Source: Manduca sexta
Lineage: Eukaryota > Arthropoda > Insecta > Lepidoptera > Sphingidae
NCBI RefSeq assembly: GCF_014839805.1
Contig: NC_051117.1
Coordinates: forward strand, 9,672,001-9,736,000
Direction of reading: 5' to 3'
DNA: 64,000 nt
The notes beneath the pieces were generated by a model. That model ran no database searches. It was not told where the DNA came from and was given only the letters and a program-made list of their open reading frames with translations. The first letter of the stretch is position 1; the number at the start of each line of letters is the position of its first letter. A program made the position numbers and the translations under genes. Shown piece by piece: positions 13,377-24,734 of the stretch.

Positions 13377-15363
13377 CGTAAATGGTTTGATAGTTGGCAA
13401 AAGAAAAGTATTGAATCACATAATATGAATCAAATTAAAGAATAGAGAAAGAGAAATCTTATTAACTGAACAATACTACGACTTTAACAGGTTATATGAC
13501 AATGAAGCCATTAAAATGTATAGCATTTAACAATATTCATAGTTCAGTGTGCGATCACGGCATTCAAGTAAATCTTCATCGTGTTACTGTGTGCTACATA
13601 CCAACCAATATCTATCTCCCTTAGTCTGATATTATGATGAATTATGTCGTTATTCTCTTGAAAGACAAGAACTTGTGTTAGATATATGTCTTATACGGGT
13701 TTTATTTTGTTAACTTGATTACTGTAGGACCAGACCCGTAACATTTCATGACTAATATAAACTAATATAAACAGTGATATCTACATACATACAACTTACT
13801 GCAATTCTTGCAAAATTTTCAGAACACGTGATTGTTCACGCGGTAAAAATAATTTGTGGAAGTCAACTTTTGCAAGTTTTCTCGTTTATGGTAGAGAATA
13901 AAGTCAGTCTGCCCTTAGTATGTATACCAGCTAGATTGTGACTCGTCAAAACAAGCCTTAGTCTTGGTCAGATATCTACTACGTGCACAATCAATGCTAT
14001 CCATTCAGGTACAAATAATCAGCCATATCTTCACTAGTACTCTATATCTAATGCCTTGCATTTGTGACCTATTTTCGTTGTTGTATATAATAGGAGAGAT
14101 GCCGCTTAAAGATACGCGAGATAATTGTCATGTATCATTTACAATTACTCCGCGCTGATACTGATCAGAATATATCATTATACACGACTCGGGTATCGAA
14201 CCTCAGCACGGCAGTCATGAAACGTGTGCAATAAATATTGTTAATAGACAAACGTAACAAAAATACAAGAGGAGGTACAATAGAAAATTATAAAACAATT
14301 TCCAGTGAGTGCTTTGGAAACGATGTGGCGGTGAAAGTCGGGCACGTACGGGACAGTAAAGCGTTATATCCAACCCCCCTCTGTCCCCTCCTCTAGTCGA
14401 CCCTCACCCCTCGCCCGCATACACGACGCCCAATCTTACTGCCGGCCCTTAGGCTGCGCGCTTAGGAACCAAATAGCGGACCAGCCTTAGTCAGCGAAGT
14501 TTGAGGTAGTCTGTCCGCGAATTAAAAGATCGTGGCTCTTTGTGTCAAAGGTTGGCATGCGCTAATAGTAGTGTCAGGTCTAGGGTGTTCTTGATCTTGT
14601 AATGAAATTGCAACTTTAGTTCTCCCAGGTTTTTAAGGGTTGATTTGTAAATTTAAATATATCGGTATTTTTTTTTCGTCACGAAGAGACGAGGAAAAGA
14701 GAACGAGAACGAGACGAGCTAGCCGTTCGCCTAGTACACCCTACGGCCGTCCAAAATGATAAAGTAATAATATCAACCAGAATTATAGCTACTACACTCG
14801 TTATCTTGGCATACTAAATGTGAATTTACACAATACCCAGGAATTGGACTGGCTACAACGTTCTTATAAATGAAACAAGTGCTTGCGCTGCCATATGCTA
14901 GAAGAAAAAGACTACGCCACCTAATAACTCTAACATATTAGAGTTCTTTCAGTAAAATCCCATGAACTTCCTACAGGATACCTTTCATCATTAGTCACAG
15001 GAAGTCTACTGCACTTAGACCTCACGTAAAGATTTCCAGAAGCATCTGTCAACAGCTTGATAAGATCCGCTCCTCGTATCACTCACAGCTGTGGCAATAA
15101 GTCGCAGGCTGTAACAGAGGGCCGGCTGTTCGCGAATATCGGCCGCGCGACGTTAAACTAACTTTCAACTGTTATTTCTGCATGTTATTCCTCACTTTGC
15201 GATCGCCAATTGTGTTTACTGTGCCGGCACGAAGCAACGAGCCTCTTGTAGGGTTCCTGTGTTGGTATTGTTGGCATTTGCATTTTTGCGATTTGAAAGA
15301 AAAATATTGTGTTATTAATGATTTGTTACAGTAATTCTTTTTACATATAGAAAATTTAATCGA
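13377..15363. other. AT-rich sequence, nothing recognised
   Basis: No convincing gene. Near 14188-14215 is 'cgggtatcgaacctcagcac', a degraded tRNA-B-box-like piece. A C/G-rich patch occurs at 14370-14480. Short open frames lack motifs. Confidence 0.4.
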
Positions 15364-15600
15364 AGACTGCCTCGGTGGCGTAGTTGTATTGCACGTCCGG
15401 TACAATAGCGCTCTGAGGTCCTGGGTAGAATAAATTCGGGCAAAGTGATATTTGAGTTTTTCTGCTCAGTATCAGCCGGAGTCTGGAATTTGTGCCCGAT
15501 ATGGCGATAGGCTCGCCCCCTATCACATCATGGGACGGAACATACTTGGCGAAAAGTGGGTGCCCTAGTTGCGCCTCTGCATACCCCTTCGGGGTAAAAA
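15364..15600 (+). repeat. tRNA-headed SINE, type A, copy 1
   Basis: Head 'gactgcctcggtggcgtag' at 15365 followed by 'gcgctctgaggtcctggg', where the B box is degraded, then a body with 'ttctgctcagtatcagcc', 'gtctggaatttgtgcccg', 'ataggctcgccccctatc' and 'cacatcatgggacggaac'. Other copies are at 35104-35375 (minus), 48925-49175 (plus) and a partial one at 59550-59690 (plus). It has no coding capacity. The family depends on another element's reverse transcriptase for mobility (established for SINEs in general). Confidence 0.75.
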
Positions 15601-16047
15601 ACCTGAAAACCGTCGAGAGATCTCATGTCTCTCATTAGTCCACAATATATTGGTCTCCACTGCACCAGGTGCAGTAAAACTACCTAGCCAGGATGAAAAG
15701 ACCACACCAAAAGAGCCTAACCTCAAGCTAAAGTAAATTCTATACCAACACTACTAAGTCCATTATCCTCAAAAACATTGCAGGAGGCAATCGTCGCTAA
15801 TCTGCAGTCGCTATTGCAATTGTTACGGCCGTCACAGCGACCTCGTTCTGTTTTATTACAATCGCGGTGAATATCGCTACGGGCTATCAGCTATGGAACT
15901 ATGACCCGCCCATCCGTCTAGATAAGGTCAATCAGTGGAATTTTATTGTTAATTGGCTGTTATTATGTAAATATTATGTAGAAAGAGATGGCGAGAGGGC
16001 AAAATGTTTAATGAACACATAATAAAGATAAGGGTTTATTTCAGACA
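15601..16047. other. Unique sequence, nothing recognised
   Basis: No gene or repeat recognised. Confidence 0.45.
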
Positions 16048-16275
16048 CGGCAAAGTGAGACCACTGCGATCGGACAGCGATGTAGGATCCACATAGCGTC
16101 TCGACTGACGAGTGATGATTACCCCTCGTCAGTTGACGCAATTATGACCGGCCTGATGAACCGGTTATACACAGGCTGAACGCGACATAGTTATGTGGGC
16201 CATATTCAAGGGTTCTACACCTTGTGTACGGTGGTCGATATCAGGGCGAATACAAATATCCACTAAATATAACTA
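16048..16275 (+). repeat. Hairpin-containing dispersed repeat, copy 1
   Basis: Member of a family also present at 38489-38735, 38976-39115, 41240-41480 (plus) and 39945-40080 (minus). Shared landmarks in order: 'cgactgacgag', 'cagttgacgcaattatg', 'ttatacacaggctga', 'cgcgacatagttatgtgggcc', 'cttgtgtacggtggtcg'. An internal near-palindrome (cgactgacgag at 16102-16112 against ctcgtcagttg at 16125-16135) could fold into a short stem. There is no coding capacity; the class is unknown. Confidence 0.6.
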
Positions 16276-19200
16276 GTTGGTGCTCGCGTCTTCGCTCGCA
16301 GGTCCTTTTACAGAATAAAAGTCCTAACGCATAATTTTCGGGGAAAAGAATACTCAAAATTTAATACCAGCACTTAGTCTATCCGTGAATCAAATAGCAT
16401 CGAAAGCCTAAGTTTACTTTTAACTGTCACTATAGCATTAGGCTACTGCGCAACAACTTGATGTGCCGAACAAAGGAACCAACAATATCAATTAGTGTTA
16501 CGCAATTTTTTAAAGTCTGTGTGCACCAGATTAAAAATACTGCTAACAAGAATTCTCTTTACAAAGACGCGTCAATTACTATTGATGGAGCATTCACAGA
16601 ATCCGTGATCAAAATTACATTCTTGGAAACAAAAATAACGTACAAAATTAAATAAAAACGTAAAATATTCACTATGAGGTGAAGGTGAAACAATTGACAA
16701 CATAACCGCTGATTCAATGTACAAAGCGACGGATTGTCGGAGCGGAAGTAATGTCCAGCTCGCGGCCCCCGCCTTGCCTTAGTTCCTGCCTTGCTGCCTT
16801 GCGTCACGCTCACAATGCGTGAGTTATGGCGGCGGGGAGTTCAATTATAACGATTGATTTGTTATCTATTCACACGGCCGGGAATAATGGAGGACATTTT
16901 TCTTATTGTCAGAAAATACTGGCCGTACTGAGGGGAGAAACCGAACATGCGACACGAGACGTGGAAGGTAGTGCGGGAGAGAATAGTGAGGATTTATAAA
17001 AATAATATTTTGTTTGACTTCTCTCTCTTCAGTCGTCCCCTCATTACTGAGGATCTTGATTGTCTTACTTCTTACTATTATTATAATCATGATAGTTGGT
17101 TTAACATAAACATGTCAACACAAAACCGATATTTATACCAATTTTAAAACATCAAGATAAATCAAACAGGACAATATGGCGAGTATATCTTCAATCACAC
17201 GTGGTCCTTTACTGTATCTTCATATTCAACACTCTTTCCCTATCTATAAAAGCGCTGCATATTATTTTTATCACTTCAAGAGCCAACAAATTCCGCTGCC
17301 AAAACTCAAGTGTTTACAATTAGGTGCGCAGCGGCGACGTCGTGTCGGCGTCGTGTCGCCGTCGTGCCGTGCCCTCGACGGTCGCCAAGGGTCGTGGAGT
17401 GGCGCAAACAGTTTGCCGAGCCCTTGAGTGGTTCGCGAGCGACTCGCGGGTTCATTTGGGCCAGCACTGTCGTGTTTATATTACCGGTTTTTCGGAATGT
17501 TTGGCGAGTCGAGGACCATTGTTGTTCGTTGAGTGACAATACGGAATGGATCACAAATCTAAAGTTTAATTGAACAGCTTTGATGAGGTACTTGCCTGAA
17601 TACTCCCCAGGGAAGGTGGAGATCAATTAAACTGCCTGCGGGTGCGCGTTGCAGCCTGTGTCATGAAGCATGAATATTGAATAGCTGGGCTCGACTGGAA
17701 TGGTGAATGGAGCTTGTTATAGAAAACTAAAGTAAACGTTGCGCTTTTGCTCTCTTTGCTACAAATAGCAGTCTCAAAGCCATTCGTAAAGTACAGTCTA
17801 TTTTATTAGACAAGATTTTATTCAGTTTAGAATTGACCCTTAACATTATTTTTCAAATCAAATGTATAGAGTGTAGCATATTATACTCTCACCGCAAAAA
17901 CATAAGCTAGGCAGGTAATGGGCACGAGTTGTCTTTATTATTGAGTTTTTTGTTTAAGTTTATGCAACACGACCAGCCTGCAATCGTATTGTATGCTGTT
18001 GGCTCAAGGTCGACGAAAAAAATCATAATGTAGACTGCATACTGTTCACACTTATGTCTAAAAGCGTGATGCTATCTCATTGACGCATATTAGATGGTTC
18101 GCCGAAGCGTGAAACCCGCGGGCAGGCTCGGGTCTGGCTCTCATGGCGATCTATACAAGGTCTCTTTTTTATGTTACTTTACCTGCATGACCCTTACTAA
18201 TTATTTCACTAAAGTACTATGACCTTTACTTGTTACGAATATTTATTACTTGTTTACGAATCTTACACGAAGCTCATCAGAAGCGAGCTAACAAGTGAGT
18301 AAACAAGTGAGTAAGTGAGATGCTCTTCCGAGGGTATGTGACAGCTGTAAGTGATGGCAAGTGGTAAAATTGCCTGTGACACCGTTTACGACGTACAGTT
18401 GGTAAGCAATTTTCCTAGTTCAGGACAAACTTAAATCTGAAAAAAGAAATCATAAAGTGAATAATCCGTAAAGGTGATTAGATAGCAAATCACACTGCTA
18501 TCGCCGCGTATCCAACAGTCTGGAATCTGATTTAAGAATTAACAGGATTTCTATATTCTATTACTTCCAGTTCCAGCGACTGTCGATTTAAAATAAACAG
18601 AGAAAAGATAACTAATGAATATTCTACTCTTTCATTACACATTTAAAATCTTTATTCGATTAAGCTTTTATTTTTAGTCCGCACATGCTGATTGTCTGGT
18701 ATTTATTTATTTTAACTCTTTATTGTACACCAAGTCTTATAGAATAGTATATCATATACAATAGAGAATATGAACGAGCAGGAAGTACAAATGGCGGTCT
18801 TGTTCAGTACTATTTTTTTTTAATATAGTTTCGAACAACGAGAGGTTGTGACCTTCAATGATGGCCGACAAGTCATTCACTACTCACCAGAATGTATCAT
18901 AAGATGGGTTCTTAAATAAAAATGTTCTCGAATAAGTTTATGCCAGCAAAACTTCACACATAACTTAAAATACATTAGTATTGCGTTTTGTGATTATATT
19001 CGCTTTGTATTGACTTATTGTAGCCAAGCGGTACTTCTGTAGTGGAGTGTCGGAGTGTTTGGCGGCAGGCGGCGTGTTTCGTTAACAAATTAATTGTATT
19101 GCTGTGCAAACGCTCCGTGAGTCGGAACGTTTCTTTGTCAAGCTGGTGCCAGTTTTTGTTGTCGGCTTGTTTTCGCCCTCGTTGGTATATCGACCGCTCG

Positions 19201-19604
19201 ACTTTGTACAATAGTGATAATTATTTTTTTAATTCTATTTAGAGGTTGTCATATTTATGATGAAGTTCTTGCTGAGAAGTTTCTAATCTTTATTTCATAG
19301 TAATAATATTCAATTTAGATTCAATTTAAAGAATCTGATATAGCTGATCCGATACCGATTCGTTTTTACTTCGAAGCTATATTATTCCCAGTTGCTTTAT
19401 ACTATTTATTCCAAGAAAGGAGTTTAACGCGAATAGACCTGTAGGCAATAGATAGAACTTAAAGCAATTGACGAGATAAGTAAGTCACTCGCCTGAGGTT
19501 AACCGCCGTGACTGCCTGTAAAATAAAGCACAGTATGGAACTGCCGCCTGCACTGCGTCCGTCATTCCGAGACGTTGGGCGTTAAGTTTCATAATAAATC
19601 CTTA
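16276..19604. other. Non-coding sequence with a CpG-rich block
   Basis: No gene identified. The block 17320-17460 is GC- and CpG-rich, with an 11-bp unit (cgtcgtgtcgg) repeated three times with small changes at 17338-17370; it produces open frames on both strands (17306-17626 minus, 17310-17573 plus), which argues for composition and not coding. 19040-19210 is a second GC-richer stretch open on both strands. Either could be an untranslated exon or promoter of a gene outside the window. Confidence 0.4.
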
Positions 19605-19880
19605 TGTAACGAAGGTATCCGCTTTCGGTTTAAATCTCGAGCTCTTCGCGGACTCGTACGTATAACGCACTGCCATTGGCTCCCGATGACGTGATTTACG
19701 CGCTCCGCCAATCGGAGCGCGACGTGATGCTTACGTGTGAACTCTGTCACAAGGTGGCGGTGGATGACAGGCGCGCGCACGACTAGCCCCGTGCGATGTA
19801 TACATATTTGTCTCCTAAGTAATTGTTTTCTCCCGAATAAATATAGTTTTGATTGCTGTACGAGTTTTCACTTGTTTATA
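19605..19880 (+). repeat. 5' long terminal repeat
   Basis: Begins TGTAAC and ends TTTATA; it therefore has the usual TG start but TA instead of the common CA end. It contains an AATAAA polyadenylation signal near 19847, and a TATA-like 'cgtataacgc' near 19660. It is repeated at 24735-25009 with a single one-base difference in 'atcggagcgcg', where the 3' copy lacks one base. Confidence 0.95.
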
Positions 19881-19881
19881 G

Positions 19882-19895
19882 TGGCGCCTAACTAG
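19882..19895 (+). other. Primer-binding site for minus-strand synthesis
   Basis: TGGCGCC starts one base after the 5' LTR, the expected place and form (TGG pairing with a tRNA CCA end) for a tRNA primer-binding site. The first seven bases are compatible with a tRNA ending in GGCGCCA; the following 'taact' would need to be compared with insect tRNA sequences to name the tRNA. Confidence 0.6.
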
Positions 19896-19958
19896 CGGCC
19901 GATCACGTAGCCGAGCCTAACAAGTTCGTTAGACATTTATAATAGTTGTTGGAGAAGC

Positions 19959-21430
19959 ATGCCGTTCCCATGCAAAAGGGTTGCTACCCGTCGGGGCCAA
20001 GGCCAGGCTGCCGACAAGGAAGAACCCCAGCCCACAACTTCGGATTCGGAGCAGGAGATCACCTTTGTCGGCCCGTCTGCCCAGGCATCGACGCCGACGC
20101 CGACCGCGCCGGTACCGGCCGCGACGTCACCGACAACGGATCATATGTTCAAAATCATGGAGCTATTCGCCAGGTCGCAAGCGGAAGCAAATCAAAAATT
20201 GTTAGAAACGATTATGGCAAACACGACCTCGGCCTCACCCGAAGCCGGCGGTGTCATCAAAATGAAGTCAGCGGGTAACTTCAGCAAATGTTCAGCCCGT
20301 TTCGACGGAACAACAGGAGACGCAGAAACACTCGAAGCATTCATCGATGCGGTCTTGGTGTTCAAAGAGTGTGCCGGAGTGACCGACGAAAACGCAGTAC
20401 GAGGCCTGCCGATGCTTCTCACCGGAAACGCAGCAGTCTGGTGGCAAGGCATCAAAAGGACGTCCACGATTGGGAGGATGCCATCGCAAGACTCCGCGGA
20501 ATGTACGGCATCGTGAAACCGGCGTATAAACTGTTCCGTGAGATCTTCGCCTATGAACATACACTACCGGAGCGCAGTGAAGTGTTTGCCTGTAAAATTA
20601 GGGCCCTAATAAGCCAGCTACCGTACGATTTGTGTGACGCGGCTAGAATAGATATCGTGTACGGCTTATTGGACCGTAAGATACGTAAACGTTTACCCCG
20701 CGAAACTGTGAATACGTTCGAACAATTAATTGTAAAATTACGCTGTGTCGAGGAGTCAATGGCAGAGGTATGTTGTCGAGCCAAAACTGTAAGTAAACCC
20801 AAAATATCTACCAAAGTACATAATAATGTGCCTAACAGTGCTCGCGATTCGGTCTATAAACCTATACCTACCCCCTTAGCCCCAAACAGTGCCTCCAAAC
20901 CCCAACGTAAACGCTGTTCGTATTGTAGGAACTATGGTCATGATATAGATGAATGTAGGAACTATAAAAATAGTATGGAAAAACGTTCTTCCGCAGGTGA
21001 CCAATCCATACGTTGTTACGGGTGTGGACAACTCGGCGTAGTGAAATCTAAATGTCACAAATGTAATAATAATAATGCAAAAGCTCCTTCAGACGCTTTA
21101 TCGTTTAATATGATAAAATGCGACGATTGTTATTCGGATAGTTCCGTCCCCGATAATTCATATACCTATAACAAAACATCGCCGACCGACCGGAGCATAG
21201 CGCCTTATTCTGACAAACGTACGTATTCTGGTAAACACGGTTGCTATAGTAATTATAATACAACTGTTCCAGTAAATTTTTGTGATCGTTTACGATTGGT
21301 TCCCGAATGTGAACGAATAGCACCCGATAGCCTCAGCGCCGTTTCTACGGATATTGTCGATGTGAGATATTCCGCACCCCAGAATAATACCGACCACGAC
21401 CAGTGTCACGCTGTGGTAAGCATTATTGTT
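19959..21430 (+). pseudogene. gag: gag polyprotein region of the LTR element
   Basis: Structural capsid/nucleocapsid region. The ATG at 19959 is the first good start after the primer-binding site. The frame runs to 20454-20457 (an AAAA run), where the match shifts by minus one base into the frame that continues to about 21430. The N-terminal part is Pro/Thr/Ala-rich; a capsid-like part with 'VWWQGIK' and 'FREIFAYE' segments follows. The first zinc knuckle is canonical C-x2-C-x4-H-x4-C (cysteine codons at 20915, 20924, 20954). The second, at 21014-21064, reads CYGCGQLGVVKSKC and then C, so valine sits where the zinc-binding histidine is expected. At 21434-21437 (GGGG) the frame moves by plus one base into the protease. 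Whether gag and pol are one frame or are linked by frameshifting cannot be settled here. Confidence 0.88.
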
Positions 21431-21950
21431 TTTGGGGAATGCCGGCGTTGCTATCATGGACACAGGAGCTACGCACTGTATTGCCAGCTCGTTGCTGCAC
21501 CGCTTATTTCAGAGAGCCGGTGTCCGCTTTTTGAAGTCGCAGCGAAATATACGCTTAGCCGATGGTAACGAAACGTTACGTGATTGTTACTTATATACGG
21601 TTATGGTTAAATTACAGGATCGTGAGATACCTACTACGTTTATTGTGATCCCTGGGGCGGACGCAAGAACGCTTTTGGGTTGCGATTTCATCAAGCGTGC
21701 CGGCATTGCGATCAACTTACTGGAAGGGAAGTGGAGTTTCACCTCTACACCCGACCGCGTGTACGACTTCGTGCGATCGTACAGTGTAAAGTCCGCAGGA
21801 GGAGCGGACCTTCTTTGCACCGACGCCTCGCCTTTGAGCTTGAGGCCCGATGAAGGTGCCCATCTGTCCGAAGAACAACGGGCCCAGATGAATGAGATGA
21901 TCGCCAGGTACGCCAGCCGTTTCGCTGTGGAAGGTGAGCCTACTGGTTTT
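21431..21950 (+). pseudogene. pol: Aspartic protease region of the LTR element
   Basis: Retropepsin domain that would cleave the Gag-Pol polyprotein. The active-site motif D-T-G-A is at 21459-21470 and a conserved 'LLGCDFI' segment follows at about 21675-21695. There is no independent ATG; the domain is open in this frame from the GGGG run at 21434. At 21947-21953 a run of seven T carries a plus-one change, after which the match continues in the next frame as the linker to reverse transcriptase. Confidence 0.85.
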
Positions 21951-23240
21951 TTTGACTACGCATCGCATTAAGACGGACGAGAAGCAAGAACCCATAGCTT
22001 CTCAACCATACCGCATGTCACCTGCAAAGGTGGCCATTTTGGAGAAAGAGTTGGACAAACTACAGCGCGCTGACGTTATCGAGGAGTGCGAGTCCCCGTG
22101 GGCAGCCAACATCGTCCTGGTCCCTAAGAAGGATGGAAGCGCACGACTTTGTATAGACTATCGGAAGCTAAATGCTGTTACAGAGCCCGATAGATACCCG
22201 TTGCCGCGCATGGACGATGTGCTGCATGCTGCTAAGACGACAAACTTCATGACAACTCTTGATTTGCAATCCGGATATTTTCAGGTGTCTGTGGCAGAGG
22301 AAGATCGCGACAAAACTGCGTTCATCACTCCGATTGGTACCTTTAGGTTCAAGCGGATGCCGATGGGCCTCCGCAATTCCGGGGCTACTTTCCAGCGTCT
22401 GATGGATAGATTTAAATCTAACCTACCAGGTACTACTCTTTTATGTTATCTCGATGATCTAATTGTCCTTTCTGATTCTTTCACCAAGCACTTGGAGGAC
22501 CTGCAAGCCGTCTTTGATAGGCTAGAATTATTTAACTTGCGAGTGAACCGCACCAAAAGTGTCTTCGCTCGTGATTCTGTCAAGTTTCTTGGGCACCTGA
22601 TCGTACCAGGCGGTATCCAGGTGGACCCCGAAAAGACAGCTGCTATCAATGACATGGCTAAGCCGACGAATCTAAAGCATCTCAAATGTTTCTTGCAAAC
22701 ATCAAGTTGGTTTAGGCGTTTTATACCCAACTATGCCGAAATAGCCAGGCCATTGACGGCACTGTTGAAGAAGGGAGTGTTTGGCGTTGGTCGGTTGAAG
22801 AACACTCCGCATTCGATCACCTTAAGCAACTTTTGGTGTCCGCGCCGATATTGCGGCAAGCTGACCACACCAACCGTTTATCCTTAGGACCGACAGCAGT
22901 GGCTACTGTCTAGGGGCGGTCCTAATGCAGGGGAGGGTCCGATGAGCGCCCCGTAGAATACGCTAGCCGCCTGTTAACCCAGGCTGAACGGAACTACACG
23001 ACGACTGAGAGGGAAGCACTAGCTGTAGTGTGGGCTGTCGGTAAGTTCCGCGGTTATATTGAAGGGGCACAGATTATTGTTAAATCAGACCATCAACCGC
23101 TGAAGTGGTTGATGAGCATTAAGTCTCCGAGCGGTCGTTTGACTCGGTGGGCGCTTACTCTACAGGAATTCGACCTGCGCATCGAGTACACCCCGGTAAG
23201 TCGAATGTAATCGCCGACACACTGTCACGCCCCGCCTGTA
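21951..23240 (+). pseudogene. pol: Reverse transcriptase and RNase H region of the LTR element
   Basis: Reverse transcriptase shows the expected blocks: 'LVPKKDGSARLCIDYRKLN' at about 22117-22173, the first catalytic aspartate in 'TTLDLQSGY' (22261), and the Y-L-D-D active site at 22447-22458. RNase H follows with acidic residues in 'TDSSGY' (Asp codon 22892), 'TTEREALAVVW' (from about 23001), 'SDHQPLKW' (Asp codon 23088) and 'ADTLSR' (Asp codon 23216). Frame breaks, each one base: minus one at the TTT 22780-22782, minus one near 22884-22885, plus one near 22939-22940, minus one at CCCC 23191-23194. All catalytic residues are retained. Confidence 0.92.
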
Positions 23241-24615
23241 CAGAGGAGGCGGGCCGTTGCGACCTATGTCACGCAGTTGTTGATGTCCCGTCAGAAAGTG
23301 TGTCCAACTACAGAGACTTGCAGCTCCAAGATCCAGACGTCAAAAGATTATGGAGGACTTGGAAGCAACGGACGAACCGTTTAGGGGGAGACCGTGGGCA
23401 GACCGCGGTTATATCATGTCCGACGGTGTACTTTACAGGTACAACCCGGAGCCCAGCGACGACGACGATGCCTGTCTCGTCGTCCCGATTGGTCAGAGAC
23501 CCAAAATTCTGTTTGAATACCACGACGCCCCGACAGCAGGTCATCTAGGTGTTGAGCGTACTCTGCAGCGCATCGCTTCGCGTTATTATTGGCCAGGCAT
23601 GAGGGCATCCGTGACTGATTATGTCAAACAGTGTACTTCGTGTCAACGTTACAAAGTTGACGCACGTAAACCAGCGGGGTTGGTGCAGTCTCCGGCTGCA
23701 GCGCAAAGGTTTGAGGTAGTTGCTGTAGACCTGTTCGGTCCCCTTCCCGTCACAAAGTCGGGTAACCGGTGGATCCTTATTGCCGAGGATGTCTGTTCCA
23801 GGTGGGTGGAATTGTTTCCATTGCAGAGTGCTACGAGTATTCTTTGTGCCGAAACTTTAATCAATGAAGTTTTCTTACGCTATGGTGTTCCTCGCAGGCT
23901 CATTAGCGATAACGGCGTGCAGTTTATCAGCGAGGTAATGCAACAGGTATGCTTTGCATTTGGTATAGATCAGGCGCTGACACCTTACTATCACCCTGAG
24001 GCGAACCCGGTCGAACGCAAAACCGCGACCTAAAACCACAGCTAGCTGCTTACGTCGGTCAAGACCATTCCACTTGGGATGTTCATTTGGCTGCTGTCAG
24101 GTTCGCGATGAACTCAGCCGTTACACATAGTACATCGTTTTCTCCGGCTATGCTTATGTTTGGACGAGAGATTCGTGCGCCTGCAGATGTCGTGCACGAC
24201 ATGCGCACTGTTCTGGATGGCGACAGGTTTGTGGCTAACTTCACGCCCTACTTGAAACGTCTGACAACGGTCTTAATTGATGCAAGAGATGCGCATGAAA
24301 AGGCTCAGGCAATTCAGAAAAGGTACGCGGACGAGAAACGTCGGCCCGCACCCGACTACAAAGTGGGCGATCTAGTGTTGCTAAAACTCATGGGTCCAAC
24401 GATACCGTTCGTGGTCAAACCCTAAATTCATACCGCGACGCGACGGACCTTATGTCATAAAAGAAGTGTTGAGTAGTACTACTTATCGCCTAGAGAACGG
24501 CGACGGCGATACTTTAGGGAAGTATCATGTGTCTCAGCTGACACCATTTGTCGGCCAGTCGGAATCTCCGGTACGCGAAAAACGTGGGAGAGGTCGCCCG
24601 CGGAAAAACTGTTAG
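23241..24615 (+). pseudogene. pol: Integrase region of the LTR element
   Basis: DNA integrase that inserts the element's cDNA. The zinc-binding H-H-C-C domain is present (His codons 23521 and 23542; Cys codons 23632 and 23641). The catalytic core has Asp at 23728 ('VVAVDLFGPLP'), Asp at 23908 ('LISDNGVQF') and Glu at 24013 ('HPEANPVER'), giving 34 residues between the last two instead of the usual 35. A C-terminal GPY/F-type module ('RRDGPYVIKE') lies at 24436-24465 and the frame ends at a TAG, 24613-24615. Breaks, each minus one: AAAA 23342-23345, AAAA 24019-24022, AAAA 24383-24386, CCC 24420-24422. Confidence 0.92.
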
Positions 24616-24734
24616 TCTTTTATGGGCAAGTAACCTTTGGGGATGCTCGTATACTTTTGTGGGTCGTTTTTATATATTTTATAGCTGTGTAAAAGCTATT
24701 CCAAACGCGTGGGCGCATTGTTTGGATTAGAGGC

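Noticed and set aside
17306..17626. 106-codon minus-strand frame and overlapping plus-strand frames
   Set aside because: Open on both strands because of CpG-rich composition; no domain, and Arg-rich composition typical of non-coding GC-rich DNA.
20192..20560. Minus-strand frames inside gag
   Set aside because: Shadow of the plus-strand gag region, which has zinc knuckles and a clear element context.
24616..24734. Envelope-like gene after integrase
   Set aside because: Only about 120 bp separate the integrase stop from the 3' LTR, so there is no room for one.
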